A stretch of DNA of 38,794 nucleotides, taken from assembly GCA_945869465.1 (NCBI GenBank), contig CAMBPB010000023.1:1-38794 (forward strand). The letters run 5' to 3'. This document shows positions 8,020 to 17,130 of the stretch, piece after piece (position 1 is the stretch's first letter; each line of letters opens with the position of its first letter). The notes beneath the pieces are model-generated. The model was not told where the DNA came from, did not search any database, and saw only the letters and a list, made by a program, of their open reading frames with translations. This DNA comes from Prosthecobacter debontii. GTDB lineage: Bacteria; Verrucomicrobiota; Verrucomicrobiia; Verrucomicrobiales; Akkermansiaceae. A program made the position numbers and the translations under genes.

Positions 8020-8757
8020 CTACTTTTGGACCTCAGGTTTCGGCTTGCGCCAGGGCGGAATATCCTTGTAATAGGAGATCCGGGGATACTGGGCGACAGA
8101 GTCGAGCATGGTGATGATGAGATCGCGTTTCAGCTTGCTGGCCTTCCATGAAGGCGAGGAAACCGGAATCCAGTCGCCACCGGCACTGGCCAGATCGATT
8201 CTCACTTGGTACATGCCCCATTCGTCAAAGCGGAGAACCGGGGGATAGACAACGATCATGCCCGGTTCGATCGGTTGCATGTCCGCGCCGGCGAGATTGA
8301 AGCGGATTTGGCTGGGGCAGAGGTTGAGGACGCGAATGCCCCCCATCGGGAACACGCTCTCTTCATCATTCATGGCATAGACCCGATAGGGACGCGTTCC
8401 ATTGGACTCGGGGAGTAACAGGAAGAGCTGGTGATCGCCTTGGGCCAGCGGGCCTTCGGCAACGATCCGGCGGCCATCGGGCCGGGCAGGATCGGCGACG
8501 TGGAAACGGATGGTGTTATCAGGAAAGGATACTTTGAATTCGTCGGTGAAATTCCCGGTGAGGAGAATCATTTCGTGGAACTTTGCGGATTCGCCGCCAA
8601 CATCGATTCTGGCGCTGGTAAGGCTTTCGCGATGTTCGAAGCAAAGCAGACGGAAAGTGACTTTCCTGGCATTTTGGCCGTAGGAAAAAGAAGGGAGGAC
8701 GGCGAGAGCCAACAGCAGGACAGGGATTATGCGGCGGCGGAAGCGGTGGGAAATCAT
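8020..8757 (-). CDS. Secreted protein of unknown function beside Verru_Chthon-like gene
   Basis: I do not recognise the family. ATG 8757 gives 245 residues with a typical signal peptide: a basic start (HRFRRR), a hydrophobic run, and a probable cleavage near SYGQ at residues 22-25. The longer open frame upstream runs into the preceding gene and is not favoured. The mature part is mixed alpha/beta in composition with no clear motif, and ends in a proline- and lysine-rich tail. It begins 19 bases after the stop of the large pilin-like gene on the same strand, so the two form a unit. The product may act with it at the cell surface or in the periplasm; this is inferred from context only. Confidence 0.8.
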   Translation of the reverse strand: MISHRFRRRIIPVLLLALAVLPSFSYGQNARKVTFRLLCFEHRESLTSARIDVGGESAKFHEMILLTGNFTDEFKVSFPDNTIRFHVADPARPDGRRIVAEGPLAQGDHQLFLLLPESNGTRPYRVYAMNDEESVFPMGGIRVLNLCPSQIRFNLAGADMQPIEPGMIVVYPPVLRFDEWGMYQVRIDLASAGGDWIPVSSPSWKASKLKRDLIITMLDSVAQYPRISYYKDIPPWRKPKPEVQK

Positions 8758-8776
8758 GTGGACGGCGAAGTGGGGG

Positions 8777-11700
8777 TTAGACCTCCTGGGGGGCCAGCCA
8801 GCGGAAGGACACCAGCTTGAAGGCTCTGCCAAAGCGTTGATTGGTGGCGTTGAGCTGGTCCAGGGGTTTCTCTGGCGGATCGGTGGGATCGACATGTGCC
8901 GGGAAGCGCTGCACCACGGCCTCGCACCACGCGCGGGCCAGCACCTTGCCGTTTTTTTCGGTGGCATCGCCGTAGGACCGGATCACGAAGGTGTCCCCCC
9001 GCATGGTGAGTCGCGATCCCAGAAGCGAGAGCACGTCTCCCTGGGTGAGGTGGCCCGGGGCGGCCGCGGTATTGGGCCCGTAAGCGGCCGCCCGGGTATG
9101 ATAGTTATGCGTGCCAAGATTGCCGGCATTGAGATCGATACCGTCGGGTGCCATCAAGCCGTTGAGTGCGGTCTTGGTGATTGCCGCTTCGACGGCGCCG
9201 CTCAGACTGCGTTCGTCGGAGGCCGGGCCGATCCGGCGGTTGACGAATTCGGAGAGTGAGAGGAAGGGGCCGCGCGAACGGACTTCCGCGACGATCTGGC
9301 TGGCGAGTCGTTGGATCATGTCATTGTCCAACTGGCGAAACCCCTGCCAGCGGCGCTGGCGAATCAGGGCGGCCTTGCCGTCGATGCCGCCTTCGGAGGG
9401 TTGCCTGACCCGGGGCAGCGCGGCTAACAAACCGGTGTCGGCGGGCCCTTCCGCGGTTAGAAGCGAGAGGTCGCGGAGCGATGAGATAACGGCCGCCCAG
9501 GCATCCACGGAGGTGGAGTTCACGTTGAATCCGCCCTTGATAGCGAGACGGGATGCGATGTCCCGCCAGCCATCGGGTTCACCCGCGCGTGAGATGGCAC
9601 GATGCGCCTCGCTGCCGGTGACCAGCGGGACGATCCGTGGATTGAGCAGGGGTTCGCCTTTCGTGAAGAATTTGGTGCGAACCGCGGCGGCGGTGCTGCC
9701 GGGCTGGTCGAAGGCGGTGGCGGAATAGTCGGCAAGGGTTGAGAGGAAGTAGGAATCCCAGAGAGCGGTATTCGACAGCCAAGTATGGTCCAGCAACACG
9801 GACCTGTCCGGCGAATAGACCGTCTTCATGGCGGTGGACGGAATCAACGGGTGGGCGCGCGATTCGCCCGCGGTGTAGGTGGTGAACGGATGAAACCCGG
9901 ATCCGGCGAGATTGGCATGACGGAACTGGGCCAGCGACTGCATCGGAATCCGCGGGAATTCGTAAAAGGTCGCGCGCGGCGTTCCAAACAGGGTGCCGTG
10001 ACCACCGAAGGCGAAGGCTTCTTCGGTGGCGCGGATTTCCTCAAGTGCGGAGGTGTTGTTGCGGATGGGCATCATCACCATTTCGAAAGGCAGGTCGGCG
10101 GGGGCCTCCTTGGCGGTGGCGACATTGAACTTCGCAAGGTTGACCGCTGGCGATCCGTCGGCAAAGGGTCGTGAATGGTAGAACGACTCCTTGGTCGTGC
10201 GGCTCGTAAAACTGAAGATGGCAAATGGCTTCGCGTTGACGTAATCCTTCATCGGACGGTCATTTGGCTCAAGAATGTCAGTTGCGGTGAATACTCCATC
10301 AACTAACGGATCAGGGAAGAGCGCGGGAAATCTCCGTGGCTGAGGGTAACGCGCCGAAGTGCCTTGCGTCAGGATTTCCGTGAGACGCTGGGTGCTCTCG
10401 AAGGACATGTCGATGACCCCGGCCGGGGTGGAGGAACTGCCCGTGACGAGTTCAATGGAGACCCTGAACCGGTTGTTGGCGCTTGTGGCTGGTCCGAATT
10501 TGACGCCTACGCGGGTATCCGGCCGCAGGGCCACGTTGGCTTGCGCCGCTTTCCACGTGTGTTGACTCCCTTTCGCGGTCTTGCCACCCGGAATCAGGTG
10601 GTCGGTGGTGAAACCGCATCCGGTGGTAGTGGATTGGGTGATGAGGCGCGGTGCCATCTCGAAGCTCTTCGTCTTGCCGTTGCCCCAATCGAACAACTGG
10701 AGCCCGGTCGTGAGTTCGTCTTGCCAGGTCCAACCGGGCGGGACCCGCGGCGTGCCAAACAACTTGGTCTGTCCTGGTCCCAGCCTGAGGGGCGTGGGGC
10801 TGCTGCCAATTGAGGATTTGAGCGTGATGCCGAAGGATTTGGAGCCCTGGGAGTTCATGTAAAGCTGGTTGAGCGCCAAGTTCGTCTTGGTTAGATCCTC
10901 GCCGTCCGCCTGGAACTGGAATTCGATCGGCACGTCGTCAAAGCTGATCTTGAGGGCATCAAATACCAAGGGGACATCGTAAGGATTGTGAAGGGTGACG
11001 ACCGGCAGATACATCAGATAGAGCCGGTAGGGAAATCCCCTCTGGACGAGTTCCCATGACGCGGATCCTGCAACGTCAGCGTTGTGGGTCGGTCTGGCGA
11101 CCAGCGAAAAAATCATATCGATGCCCAGAACCGAGGGAATCAGGAGCGGGACCGTGGGGGGGGTGGGAGTGACGACGCCACTTGCGTCGGTGGGTTGGTA
11201 GCCGGGTGGGAGCGCGGCTGCCACTTCTTCCGGGCTGGACAGCGAGTTGCCAGTGGTCTTTCGGAGGCGTTTGTAGAGGTCATGATAACCCGCCAGCAGG
11301 GATAGCGGCGGATCCGAGGCGCCAGTGGCAAGACCCGCACGGGCATACAAAGTCTCCTTGGCTTCCGCAGCAGTTAGACCGCGGGTGAAAAGCGTACTCA
11401 AATCCTTTTTTACGCCGCCAGCCACCGGGTCGGTGAGCAGCGAGATTGACCAATTGCTCAGGTCTGGGGAGTAGCTCGGCAGGGAAGTGGCCTTGGTGGC
11501 AAGCTGGGAACTGCCGTAGGTGATCATCTTGGCGCTGAGGGCGGCATCAGGCCGGACATTTTCCAATTGGTTGAGGGCGAACACGCCATCCGTGGCGGGT
11601 GCTCCCGCTGTTGCGATCTTCGCAATCGATGCGGGAAGCGGGTGATCGCGGTGAAGGTCCAGCCTGGACTTGGTGCTTTCATCGATGGTGACCCAGGCGA

Positions 11701-12262
11701 GGTTTCCCGGGTGATGCCCATCGGTCGTGGCAAGCTTGGGCATGGCGATCCGCATTTCGTCACTCTTGAGGGCCGCCCGATCCCCCAAACTTCCGTTGCC
11801 GAGAAGAATCACACTGTTGGTGCTGCCGGGGGCGACGTGGGGTGGCTTGTCAGGTGCTTCACTGGTGCTGGATAATGCGGCAGACGTTAACCAACCGCGA
11901 AACTTGCCCGCTTTGGCGTAGGTGACTCCTTGTTCCTTCATCGTCCACGGCTCCCAAGCGCCGGTCACGCCCAGCGGAGCCTCCTTCACGGCCAGGGAGG
12001 CGGAGGCACTGATGCCGCGGTCGGGCCCCAGTTTTTTCTGAAGATCGCCGAGCGCCAACACCATCGCCAAGCGGGCATTAGCCATAGCGACAGCCCGGGC
12101 GTTTCCCTGAGCCGTGGCTCGCAATTCAATGGCACTCAGGGTCAGCAGTCCCAGGGCGACCACCGCCAGCAACACCATCAACGAAACCGTAACCACCAAG
12201 GCAAAGCCACCTGTGGGACGGCGATTTCGGGTGTCGGGGTTTTTGAAGAAATTGGGTGTCAT
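8777..12262 (-). CDS. Verru_Chthon cassette protein A-like pilin-type protein
   Basis: The 1161-residue protein opens with a type IV pilin-like segment: a short basic leader (RNRRPTGG), then FALVVTVSLMVLLAVVALG, then LSAIELRATAQGNARA and LALGDLQKKLGPDRG. This combination is characteristic of the Verru_Chthon cassette protein A family, which is expanded in Verrucomicrobiota. The GG/F junction at about residues 19-21 is the expected prepilin peptidase site. The rest is a long Ser/Thr/Pro-containing extracytoplasmic region without recognisable enzyme motifs. The classical cassette also has B, C and D proteins with pilin-like ends; none is seen here. Instead one small secreted protein follows. 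ATG 12262 is preceded five bases earlier by TATATT. Its function is unknown, possibly assembly of a surface structure. Confidence 0.85.
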   Translation of the reverse strand: MTPNFFKNPDTRNRRPTGGFALVVTVSLMVLLAVVALGLLTLSAIELRATAQGNARAVAMANARLAMVLALGDLQKKLGPDRGISASASLAVKEAPLGVTGAWEPWTMKEQGVTYAKAGKFRGWLTSAALSSTSEAPDKPPHVAPGSTNSVILLGNGSLGDRAALKSDEMRIAMPKLATTDGHHPGNLAWVTIDESTKSRLDLHRDHPLPASIAKIATAGAPATDGVFALNQLENVRPDAALSAKMITYGSSQLATKATSLPSYSPDLSNWSISLLTDPVAGGVKKDLSTLFTRGLTAAEAKETLYARAGLATGASDPPLSLLAGYHDLYKRLRKTTGNSLSSPEEVAAALPPGYQPTDASGVVTPTPPTVPLLIPSVLGIDMIFSLVARPTHNADVAGSASWELVQRGFPYRLYLMYLPVVTLHNPYDVPLVFDALKISFDDVPIEFQFQADGEDLTKTNLALNQLYMNSQGSKSFGITLKSSIGSSPTPLRLGPGQTKLFGTPRVPPGWTWQDELTTGLQLFDWGNGKTKSFEMAPRLITQSTTTGCGFTTDHLIPGGKTAKGSQHTWKAAQANVALRPDTRVGVKFGPATSANNRFRVSIELVTGSSSTPAGVIDMSFESTQRLTEILTQGTSARYPQPRRFPALFPDPLVDGVFTATDILEPNDRPMKDYVNAKPFAIFSFTSRTTKESFYHSRPFADGSPAVNLAKFNVATAKEAPADLPFEMVMMPIRNNTSALEEIRATEEAFAFGGHGTLFGTPRATFYEFPRIPMQSLAQFRHANLAGSGFHPFTTYTAGESRAHPLIPSTAMKTVYSPDRSVLLDHTWLSNTALWDSYFLSTLADYSATAFDQPGSTAAAVRTKFFTKGEPLLNPRIVPLVTGSEAHRAISRAGEPDGWRDIASRLAIKGGFNVNSTSVDAWAAVISSLRDLSLLTAEGPADTGLLAALPRVRQPSEGGIDGKAALIRQRRWQGFRQLDNDMIQRLASQIVAEVRSRGPFLSLSEFVNRRIGPASDERSLSGAVEAAITKTALNGLMAPDGIDLNAGNLGTHNYHTRAAAYGPNTAAAPGHLTQGDVLSLLGSRLTMRGDTFVIRSYGDATEKNGKVLARAWCEAVVQRFPAHVDPTDPPEKPLDQLNATNQRFGRAFKLVSFRWLAPQEV

Positions 12263-12330
12263 AAACAAATATAAACCAATCCTATTATTAATGATGGGAC
12301 AAGTTGGAGAAAATATTCGAACGGTGTATC

Positions 12331-12359
12331 TACATTGTGCGCTTTTGCAGGCGTGTCAA
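12331..12359 (-). promoter_or_regulatory. Possible promoter of the Verru_Chthon-like gene
   Basis: TTGACA, the full consensus, is read on the minus strand at 12354-12359. A weak -10 (AATGTA) lies 17 bases further on, about 70 bases before ATG 12262. A better -10 word, TATATT, lies directly before the ATG but lacks a -35 at the right distance. The region 12263-12510 between the two divergent genes is the most A/T-rich stretch nearby and holds no gene. Confidence 0.3.
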
Positions 12360-12475
12360 CTTTTTCGAAAGAGGATGATGCAACGAGAGCCAGTTGGCTT
12401 TTTCCGTGTAGCCGATTTCGGCGAACCAGGTGAAGAGGCCGGGGTTTGGTGCTGGGGCCGGCGGGAGGATCAGGG

Positions 12476-12504
12476 TTGCACGGGTTGCGGGATGCCGTCA
12501 ATCT
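12476..12504 (+). promoter_or_regulatory. Candidate leaderless promoter of tilS
   Basis: TTGCAC (12476-12481), a 17-base spacer and CAATCT (12499-12504) are followed by six bases and GTG 12511. The spacing matches the other start-proximal promoters in this window and selects GTG 12511 as the start. Confidence 0.5.
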
Positions 12505-12510
12505 CCGGGC

Positions 12511-13467
12511 GTGGTGATCGTAGCGGACATTCCATGGCTGGCCAAACATCCTCGTGGGGAGCGGTGGCTGGTCGGGATTTCCGGCGGGGCGGATTCGGTG
12601 GCGTTGTTGCACCTGCTGCTGGAAGCGGGATTCCGAGATGTCGTGGTGTGCCACCTTGATCATCGGTTGCGGGGGCGGGCCTCGACAGAGGACGCGCGCT
12701 TTGTCCGGCGGCTGGCGGCGGACTTGGGGTTAAACTGCGAGCTTGGGCGGATCGATGTGCGAAAGCGAATGACCGAGCAGGGGGAATCGATGGAAACCGC
12801 CGCGCGGAATGCCAGGCACGAGTTTTTTGGGGAATGCGCCATGAAACATCAGTGCCCGCGGATTCTGCTCGCCCACCATGCCGATGATCAGGCCGAAACG
12901 GTCTTGTGGAATCTGCTGCGGGGATCTCACGGGCTGAAGGGAATGCGGGAGGAGCAGGGGATCACGGTGGCGGCGGGTGTCGGGCTGCGAGTGGTCCGGC
13001 CCTTGTTGGAGGTGCGGCATGCCGATTTGGTGGAATGGCTTGAGGCGCGTGGATTGCGGTGGCGTGAGGATGCGAGCAACCGGGAGCCGGTGGCGGTCCG
13101 CAATCGCTTGCGGAACGAAGTGTTTCCCTTGCTGGCGGAGATTTCCGGACGGGATGCGGTTCGATCTTTCGCGCGCGGCGCGGCCGATGCGGCGGAGCGG
13201 GAAGAAGTGGAACACCAAGCGTTGGAGCGGGCCAAGGTGCTCGATCCGCAGGGCCGGTTGCACCTTCCCGCCCTGCGCAAGTTGCCGCCGGATCTGCAAC
13301 GCGCGGCGATCCGCAGGTTTTTGATCGATCACGGCATTTCATCGATCGACCGAACATTGCTTGCGCGGGCCGTTGGATTATTGGACACCTCGAACCCGGC
13401 GGTGATCAATCTACCGGGTGCCCGGAAGCTGCGGCGCCGGGAGGGAAGATTGTGGATCGATGACTGA
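12511..13467 (+). CDS. tilS: tRNA(Ile)-lysidine synthase
   Basis: TilS ligates lysine to C34 of tRNA-Ile(CAU) using ATP, so that it reads AUA. The PP-loop signature SGGADS is near residue 25. It is followed by CHLDHRLRG (about 50), then ESMETAARNARHEFF, then LAHHADDQAETVLWNLLRGSG-like residues, in the order usual for the N-terminal ATP pyrophosphatase domain. The C-terminal part is short (318 residues in all), so the protein is a compact form lacking much of the tRNA-binding extension of longer homologues. Start GTG 12511 is chosen from the promoter position and because family N-termini are short. The stop overlaps the next gene by 8 bases. Confidence 0.93.
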   Translation: MVIVADIPWLAKHPRGERWLVGISGGADSVALLHLLLEAGFRDVVVCHLDHRLRGRASTEDARFVRRLAADLGLNCELGRIDVRKRMTEQGESMETAARNARHEFFGECAMKHQCPRILLAHHADDQAETVLWNLLRGSHGLKGMREEQGITVAAGVGLRVVRPLLEVRHADLVEWLEARGLRWREDASNREPVAVRNRLRNEVFPLLAEISGRDAVRSFARGAADAAEREEVEHQALERAKVLDPQGRLHLPALRKLPPDLQRAAIRRFLIDHGISSIDRTLLARAVGLLDTSNPAVINLPGARKLRRREGRLWIDD

Positions 13468-14518
13468 ATTTTCTGAAATCATGATGAAACAATACGCGGG
13501 TTTAAGGTCGGTGGTCAGCATGCTGAAATGTGCCACGTGGGTGTGGATTTCCGGAGGAGCGTTGGTGGCGTTGCAGGCGCGGGAGGAAACGATCGATTTG
13601 GTATTTGCCGGCGACATCATGCTGGCGGACCTGCCAGGTAAAGTGATTGCCAGGGGCGAGGATCCGTTCAAAGAGTTCGCGCACCTTTTCAAGGCTGCCG
13701 ATGCGAGTGTTGGAAACCTCGAATGCGTGGTGGCCACCGGCGGGCAGGCGGTGAAAAAACCGTGGACGTTTCGTGCGGATCCGGAAGTCATGCCGGTGTT
13801 GGCGCGGCACTTCGATCTCGTTTGCCTCGCCAACAACCACACCGGGGATTTCGGGCATGCGGCGTTCCTTGAGCAGTTGGAGTTGTTGGAAAAACGCAAG
13901 CTGCCCTATTTCGGCGGCGGCCGGAGCAGCGACCATGCGCGCGCTCCCCATCTGCTGGAATTGAAAGGACTGCGGATCGCGTTGTTGGGATACAACGATT
14001 TCAAGCCGCGTTCGTTTGAAGCGGGTCCGGGCTGGCCGGGCGTGGCATGGAGTGTGGACGAGCAGGTCCTGGCGGATATCAAATTCGCGCGCTCGCATCA
14101 CAAGGCGGACCTCGTGATCCCCGTCATGCACTGGGGCTGGGAGAGTGAAGGGGAGAACGACCGGCAGAAGGCGCTCGCCCGCTTGATGATCGATGCCGGT
14201 GCGGATCTGGTGATTGGCGGTCATCCGCACGTCACTCAGGGCATCGAATATTACCGTGGCAAACTCATCGTTTACAGCCTTGGAAATTTTGTTTTCGACG
14301 GCTTCGAGGAAGGCCCCGAGCGCATCGGTTGGCTGCTGCGACTGCGCCTGGACCGGACGGGCATGGTGGCGTGGGACACTGTGGTGGCTCACATGGACGA
14401 TGAAGGGATTCCCCATTTGAAACGGGATGCCGCCAGCCCGTCAGGGGCGCGCGGATCGGACAAGATTGAGAATCGCCGTGCGCTGATAGATCCGCCGCTG
14501 GCAATCCCTGCCAAGTAG
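13460..14518 (+). CDS. CapA family (PGA_cap) metallophosphatase-like protein
   Basis: The CapA fold is a calcineurin-like metallophosphatase found in poly-gamma-glutamate capsule systems and widely elsewhere. The motifs are in order: AGDIMLAD (about 50), VGNLECVVAT (about 88), CLANNHTGDFG (about 125), PVMHWGWES, GGHPHVTQGIEYY (about 255) and YSLGNFVFD. The N-terminus has a basic start and a hydrophobic segment (ISGGALVALQA), so export to the periplasm is likely. ATG 13460 overlaps tilS by 8 bases; ATG 13481 would give a cleaner signal peptide and is a real alternative. There are no capB/capC genes nearby, so a capsule role is not supported; a periplasmic phosphatase is the safe call. Confidence 0.9.
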   Translation: MTEFSEIMMKQYAGLRSVVSMLKCATWVWISGGALVALQAREETIDLVFAGDIMLADLPGKVIARGEDPFKEFAHLFKAADASVGNLECVVATGGQAVKKPWTFRADPEVMPVLARHFDLVCLANNHTGDFGHAAFLEQLELLEKRKLPYFGGGRSSDHARAPHLLELKGLRIALLGYNDFKPRSFEAGPGWPGVAWSVDEQVLADIKFARSHHKADLVIPVMHWGWESEGENDRQKALARLMIDAGADLVIGGHPHVTQGIEYYRGKLIVYSLGNFVFDGFEEGPERIGWLLRLRLDRTGMVAWDTVVAHMDDEGIPHLKRDAASPSGARGSDKIENRRALIDPPLAIPAK

Positions 14519-14543
14519 TTGCGGCCGCCCCGGGATGCCGTGA

Positions 14544-15311
14544 TCATTTCCCGTCCTTCGAGGGCGTGATCGCGCCGACTTCCTTGTCCGGCAACCATCC
14601 GCGAAGGGTGGTTCCCGGCACTTCGACATAGTGGAAACCACCGCTTTCCTTCCGCATGTGAACGATGCGTCCCGGGCCCGGAGTGCCAAGGGAAGCGGCG
14701 GTTTCAAACGGGGACAGGTGAACGGCGGCGTTCTCTGATAGAACGATGCCACGATTGGATTCGTCGCGCCGCAGATAGAGGCATGCCGATCCGGCAGCAA
14801 TGGCAAGACTGGCGAGGCCCGCGGAAGCGAGGGCTGCCTGCCGCATGCCGCGCCGCGGGAGGTTCACAAGGCCGCAAACCAGGGCGAGACCACCCACGAA
14901 CAAGGCGGCTCCGGCGACGAGCCAAGACCATTCGTTCCGGCTGGGATAACAGATCAGTGCGTCCAGCCGCGGGTGGACGACGGTTTCCTCGAAAGCGGCG
15001 GCGGCCTTGCGGGCCAGGGCCAGATTTGCCAGCAGATCTGGATCGCGCGGGGTGAGCAGGCGGGCGCGTTCGTAAGCGAGGATGGCGGGGCCGTATTGGC
15101 CGAGGCGATGGTAGCTGTTGCCGAGGTTGTAGAAGACGGACGCACGGGGTCCGCCGTTTGCTAGAAGCGTTTCGTAGGCAGTCGCCGCAACCGCGAAATC
15201 GCCGGCTTTGAAACGTGCGTTCGCCTCAGCGAAGCAAGCGGTGTCCGCGGCCATGACCGCCGGGCTCCCCAGCAGGATGTGGAACAGGAAGGAAAGGAGG
15301 TTCTTGTTCAT
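14544..15311 (-). CDS. batE: BatE-like TPR and SH3 domain membrane protein
   Basis: This is the last gene of the Bat operon. The 255 residues comprise a signal peptide (to about residue 21, VMAAD) and TPR units at about 25-105 (ARFKAGDFAVAATAYE, VFYNLGNSYHRLGQY, ILAYERARLL). Two membrane helices follow (about 135-155 and 160-178). The C-terminal bacterial SH3-like domain ends with LRGWLPDKEVGAI. In Bat (Bacteroides aerotolerance-type) operons BatE is a TPR partner of the VWA proteins in or on the inner membrane. The ATG is one base after the batD stop, which indicates coupled translation. The biochemical role of Bat proteins remains unclear. Confidence 0.87.
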   Translation of the reverse strand: MNKNLLSFLFHILLGSPAVMAADTACFAEANARFKAGDFAVAATAYETLLANGGPRASVFYNLGNSYHRLGQYGPAILAYERARLLTPRDPDLLANLALARKAAAAFEETVVHPRLDALICYPSRNEWSWLVAGAALFVGGLALVCGLVNLPRRGMRQAALASAGLASLAIAAGSACLYLRRDESNRGIVLSENAAVHLSPFETAASLGTPGPGRIVHMRKESGGFHYVEVPGTTLRGWLPDKEVGAITPSKDGK

Positions 15312-15312
15312 T

Positions 15313-17130
15313 TCAGCGGACGGAAGTCGTTAGAGATGCGAGGGACTCATCGAGCAGCGTTTTCCATTGGGGCAGGATCTCGCCACTCGATTGCGAACTG
15401 TAAGTGTGGCGGTCGGCTTCATCGAAGAAGCGGGCAACCGGCGAGTCATGGGGGATGCGGGCATTGACCTCGGCCAAGGTGATGGCCTGGGGCGGCTGAT
15501 TCCACAACGCGCCGAGGCGCTGTTGGATGGCGAGACGGGCGGCGGCGAAAAAGCCGGGGACATCCCCGGCCGCGGCGCATTGCCCGGCCCGGTGGAGCGC
15601 CTCGCGGGTGGCTTTTTCCATGGCGGCGAGAGCCCGCCGTTGTGGATTTTCGCGCCGGATGCGAAACCACGCGAGGATGATTCCCGCCACCCACAGCACG
15701 CCGCTGAAAACCAACATCGCGCTGAAGGCAGGCCGGGAAACTAACGGAATCAGCGGGCCTGCCGGAGACAGCTCGTGATGCTCGGCGACGAGACTTGAGT
15801 CCTTTTTCACCGGACCCCCCGTGGCGGGATTATCGGTGGCGGGATCATCGGCGATGGTTTCCCCGGCGACCTGAATGTTCTTTGTCGGGCTGGTGAGAGT
15901 CTTGTAATCACCGGCCGCGGGATCGAAGAAACTGAAGGCCAGCGCCGCTTCCTGTGCGCCGCCCTTGCGGGGCACGGCGCTGAATTGAAACCTCTTGCTG
16001 CCGGCGAAGGATGCCACGTCGCCCGGGGTGAAATCGTCCTTGCCGGGGTAGGTTTTCCAGGCCTCGGCCGGGGCCAGCTCCGGGGCGTCCATCAGCGCGA
16101 AATTTCCCGAACCGCTGATGAGGGCCTGGATCTGTTGGGGCTCGCCGGTCGTCCATTTGTTAGGAATTTCCCAGTCGTCGATCTTGAACTCTCCGACAGC
16201 CCCCGTGAAACCGGCCGGGCGGCCTTGGGTGGGAAGCGCCCGCACTTCGATTTGCTGATCGTCGGATTTGAGCGTGACCTCCTTTTGGATCGTCGGGACA
16301 AACATGTCGTCGAAGGGACTGCCTGTTCTCATGCGTGGATTGGCTGCCGAGGTATCACGCACCGCGACGACGGCTTGCACGGAAAGCGACGCCGGATACT
16401 TCCCGGCCTTGGTCGCCGAAATGCCGCCATACCAGGTCACCACAAGATAGCGGTTGCCGTCCCTGATCTCCTGGGTTTGCTGGGGCGCATCGCTCACATG
16501 GTGCAGGGTGAAGGCCTTGCCTTCCGGCTGAACGCCGCTGCGGAGCTGGGCGCGGGAATCGATCGGAAACCACGCCTGGATGCGGACCGGTGCAATCTCT
16601 CCGACGTAGGCATGCTTCCGAGCGCTGGCGGCGAGCTCGACGGTTAGAAAACCGAAGCGTTTGTCGCCGGAGTCCGCTGGCTCGTCGCCGGCGGGTTGGG
16701 AGGCGGCGGGGTTGGGTGGAATCCCTGGTGGCGGCTTCGCGGCGGCGGCGTCGAGGACCTTGAGCTTCAGAGGCTGGGTCGAGAGCTGCTGGCCATCGAC
16801 GGTGAAATTGATGGCAGGAATCTGATAGTCTCCCGGGATGTTGGAACCCACGGCATATTGATAGGTTACCGACACCGTGGTGCGGCCGTTGAACGTCTGT
16901 ACTTGCGGGTTCTGGCCGCGCAGATCGATGATCAGGTTTTCAACTGCGGGGATTTCAGGCTGGCCTGCCCGGCCACCGGAAATCCGGACGGTCAACAGCG
17001 CGCCGTTTCCCGCGGTGACCGTATCACGGTCGAGCCGGGCTTCCACTTCCGCCGCCGGGCACCACGCTGCCCAGCCAACCAGGATTGCAAGCCATGCCGC
17101 CAGGATACGGCTCTGGATTCCAATCACCAT
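15313..17130 (-). CDS. batD: BatD family membrane-anchored periplasmic protein
   Basis: The 605 residues start with a signal peptide (about 1-27, ending CPAAEVEA). A beta-rich periplasmic region follows, opening with the BatD-like pattern EARLDRDTVTAGNGALLTV and GNIPGDYQIPAINFTV-type segments. There is one membrane helix near residue 470 (MLVFSGVLWVAGIILAWF) and a cytoplasmic helical tail rich in Ala that resembles the tail of other BatD proteins. BatD is thought to present a large periplasmic domain alongside the VWA proteins BatA and BatB. The start overlaps the preceding stop by 7 bases. Confidence 0.9.
   Translation of the reverse strand: MVIGIQSRILAAWLAILVGWAAWCPAAEVEARLDRDTVTAGNGALLTVRISGGRAGQPEIPAVENLIIDLRGQNPQVQTFNGRTTVSVTYQYAVGSNIPGDYQIPAINFTVDGQQLSTQPLKLKVLDAAAAKPPPGIPPNPAASQPAGDEPADSGDKRFGFLTVELAASARKHAYVGEIAPVRIQAWFPIDSRAQLRSGVQPEGKAFTLHHVSDAPQQTQEIRDGNRYLVVTWYGGISATKAGKYPASLSVQAVVAVRDTSAANPRMRTGSPFDDMFVPTIQKEVTLKSDDQQIEVRALPTQGRPAGFTGAVGEFKIDDWEIPNKWTTGEPQQIQALISGSGNFALMDAPELAPAEAWKTYPGKDDFTPGDVASFAGSKRFQFSAVPRKGGAQEAALAFSFFDPAAGDYKTLTSPTKNIQVAGETIADDPATDNPATGGPVKKDSSLVAEHHELSPAGPLIPLVSRPAFSAMLVFSGVLWVAGIILAWFRIRRENPQRRALAAMEKATREALHRAGQCAAAGDVPGFFAAARLAIQQRLGALWNQPPQAITLAEVNARIPHDSPVARFFDEADRHTYSSQSSGEILPQWKTLLDESLASLTTSVR

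Noticed and set aside
12259..12663. Minus-strand frame of 134 codons overlapping tilS
   Set aside because: Its composition is that of antisense DNA (Arg/Pro/His-rich), it overlaps the PP-loop of tilS, and its end overlaps the start of the Verru_Chthon-like gene.
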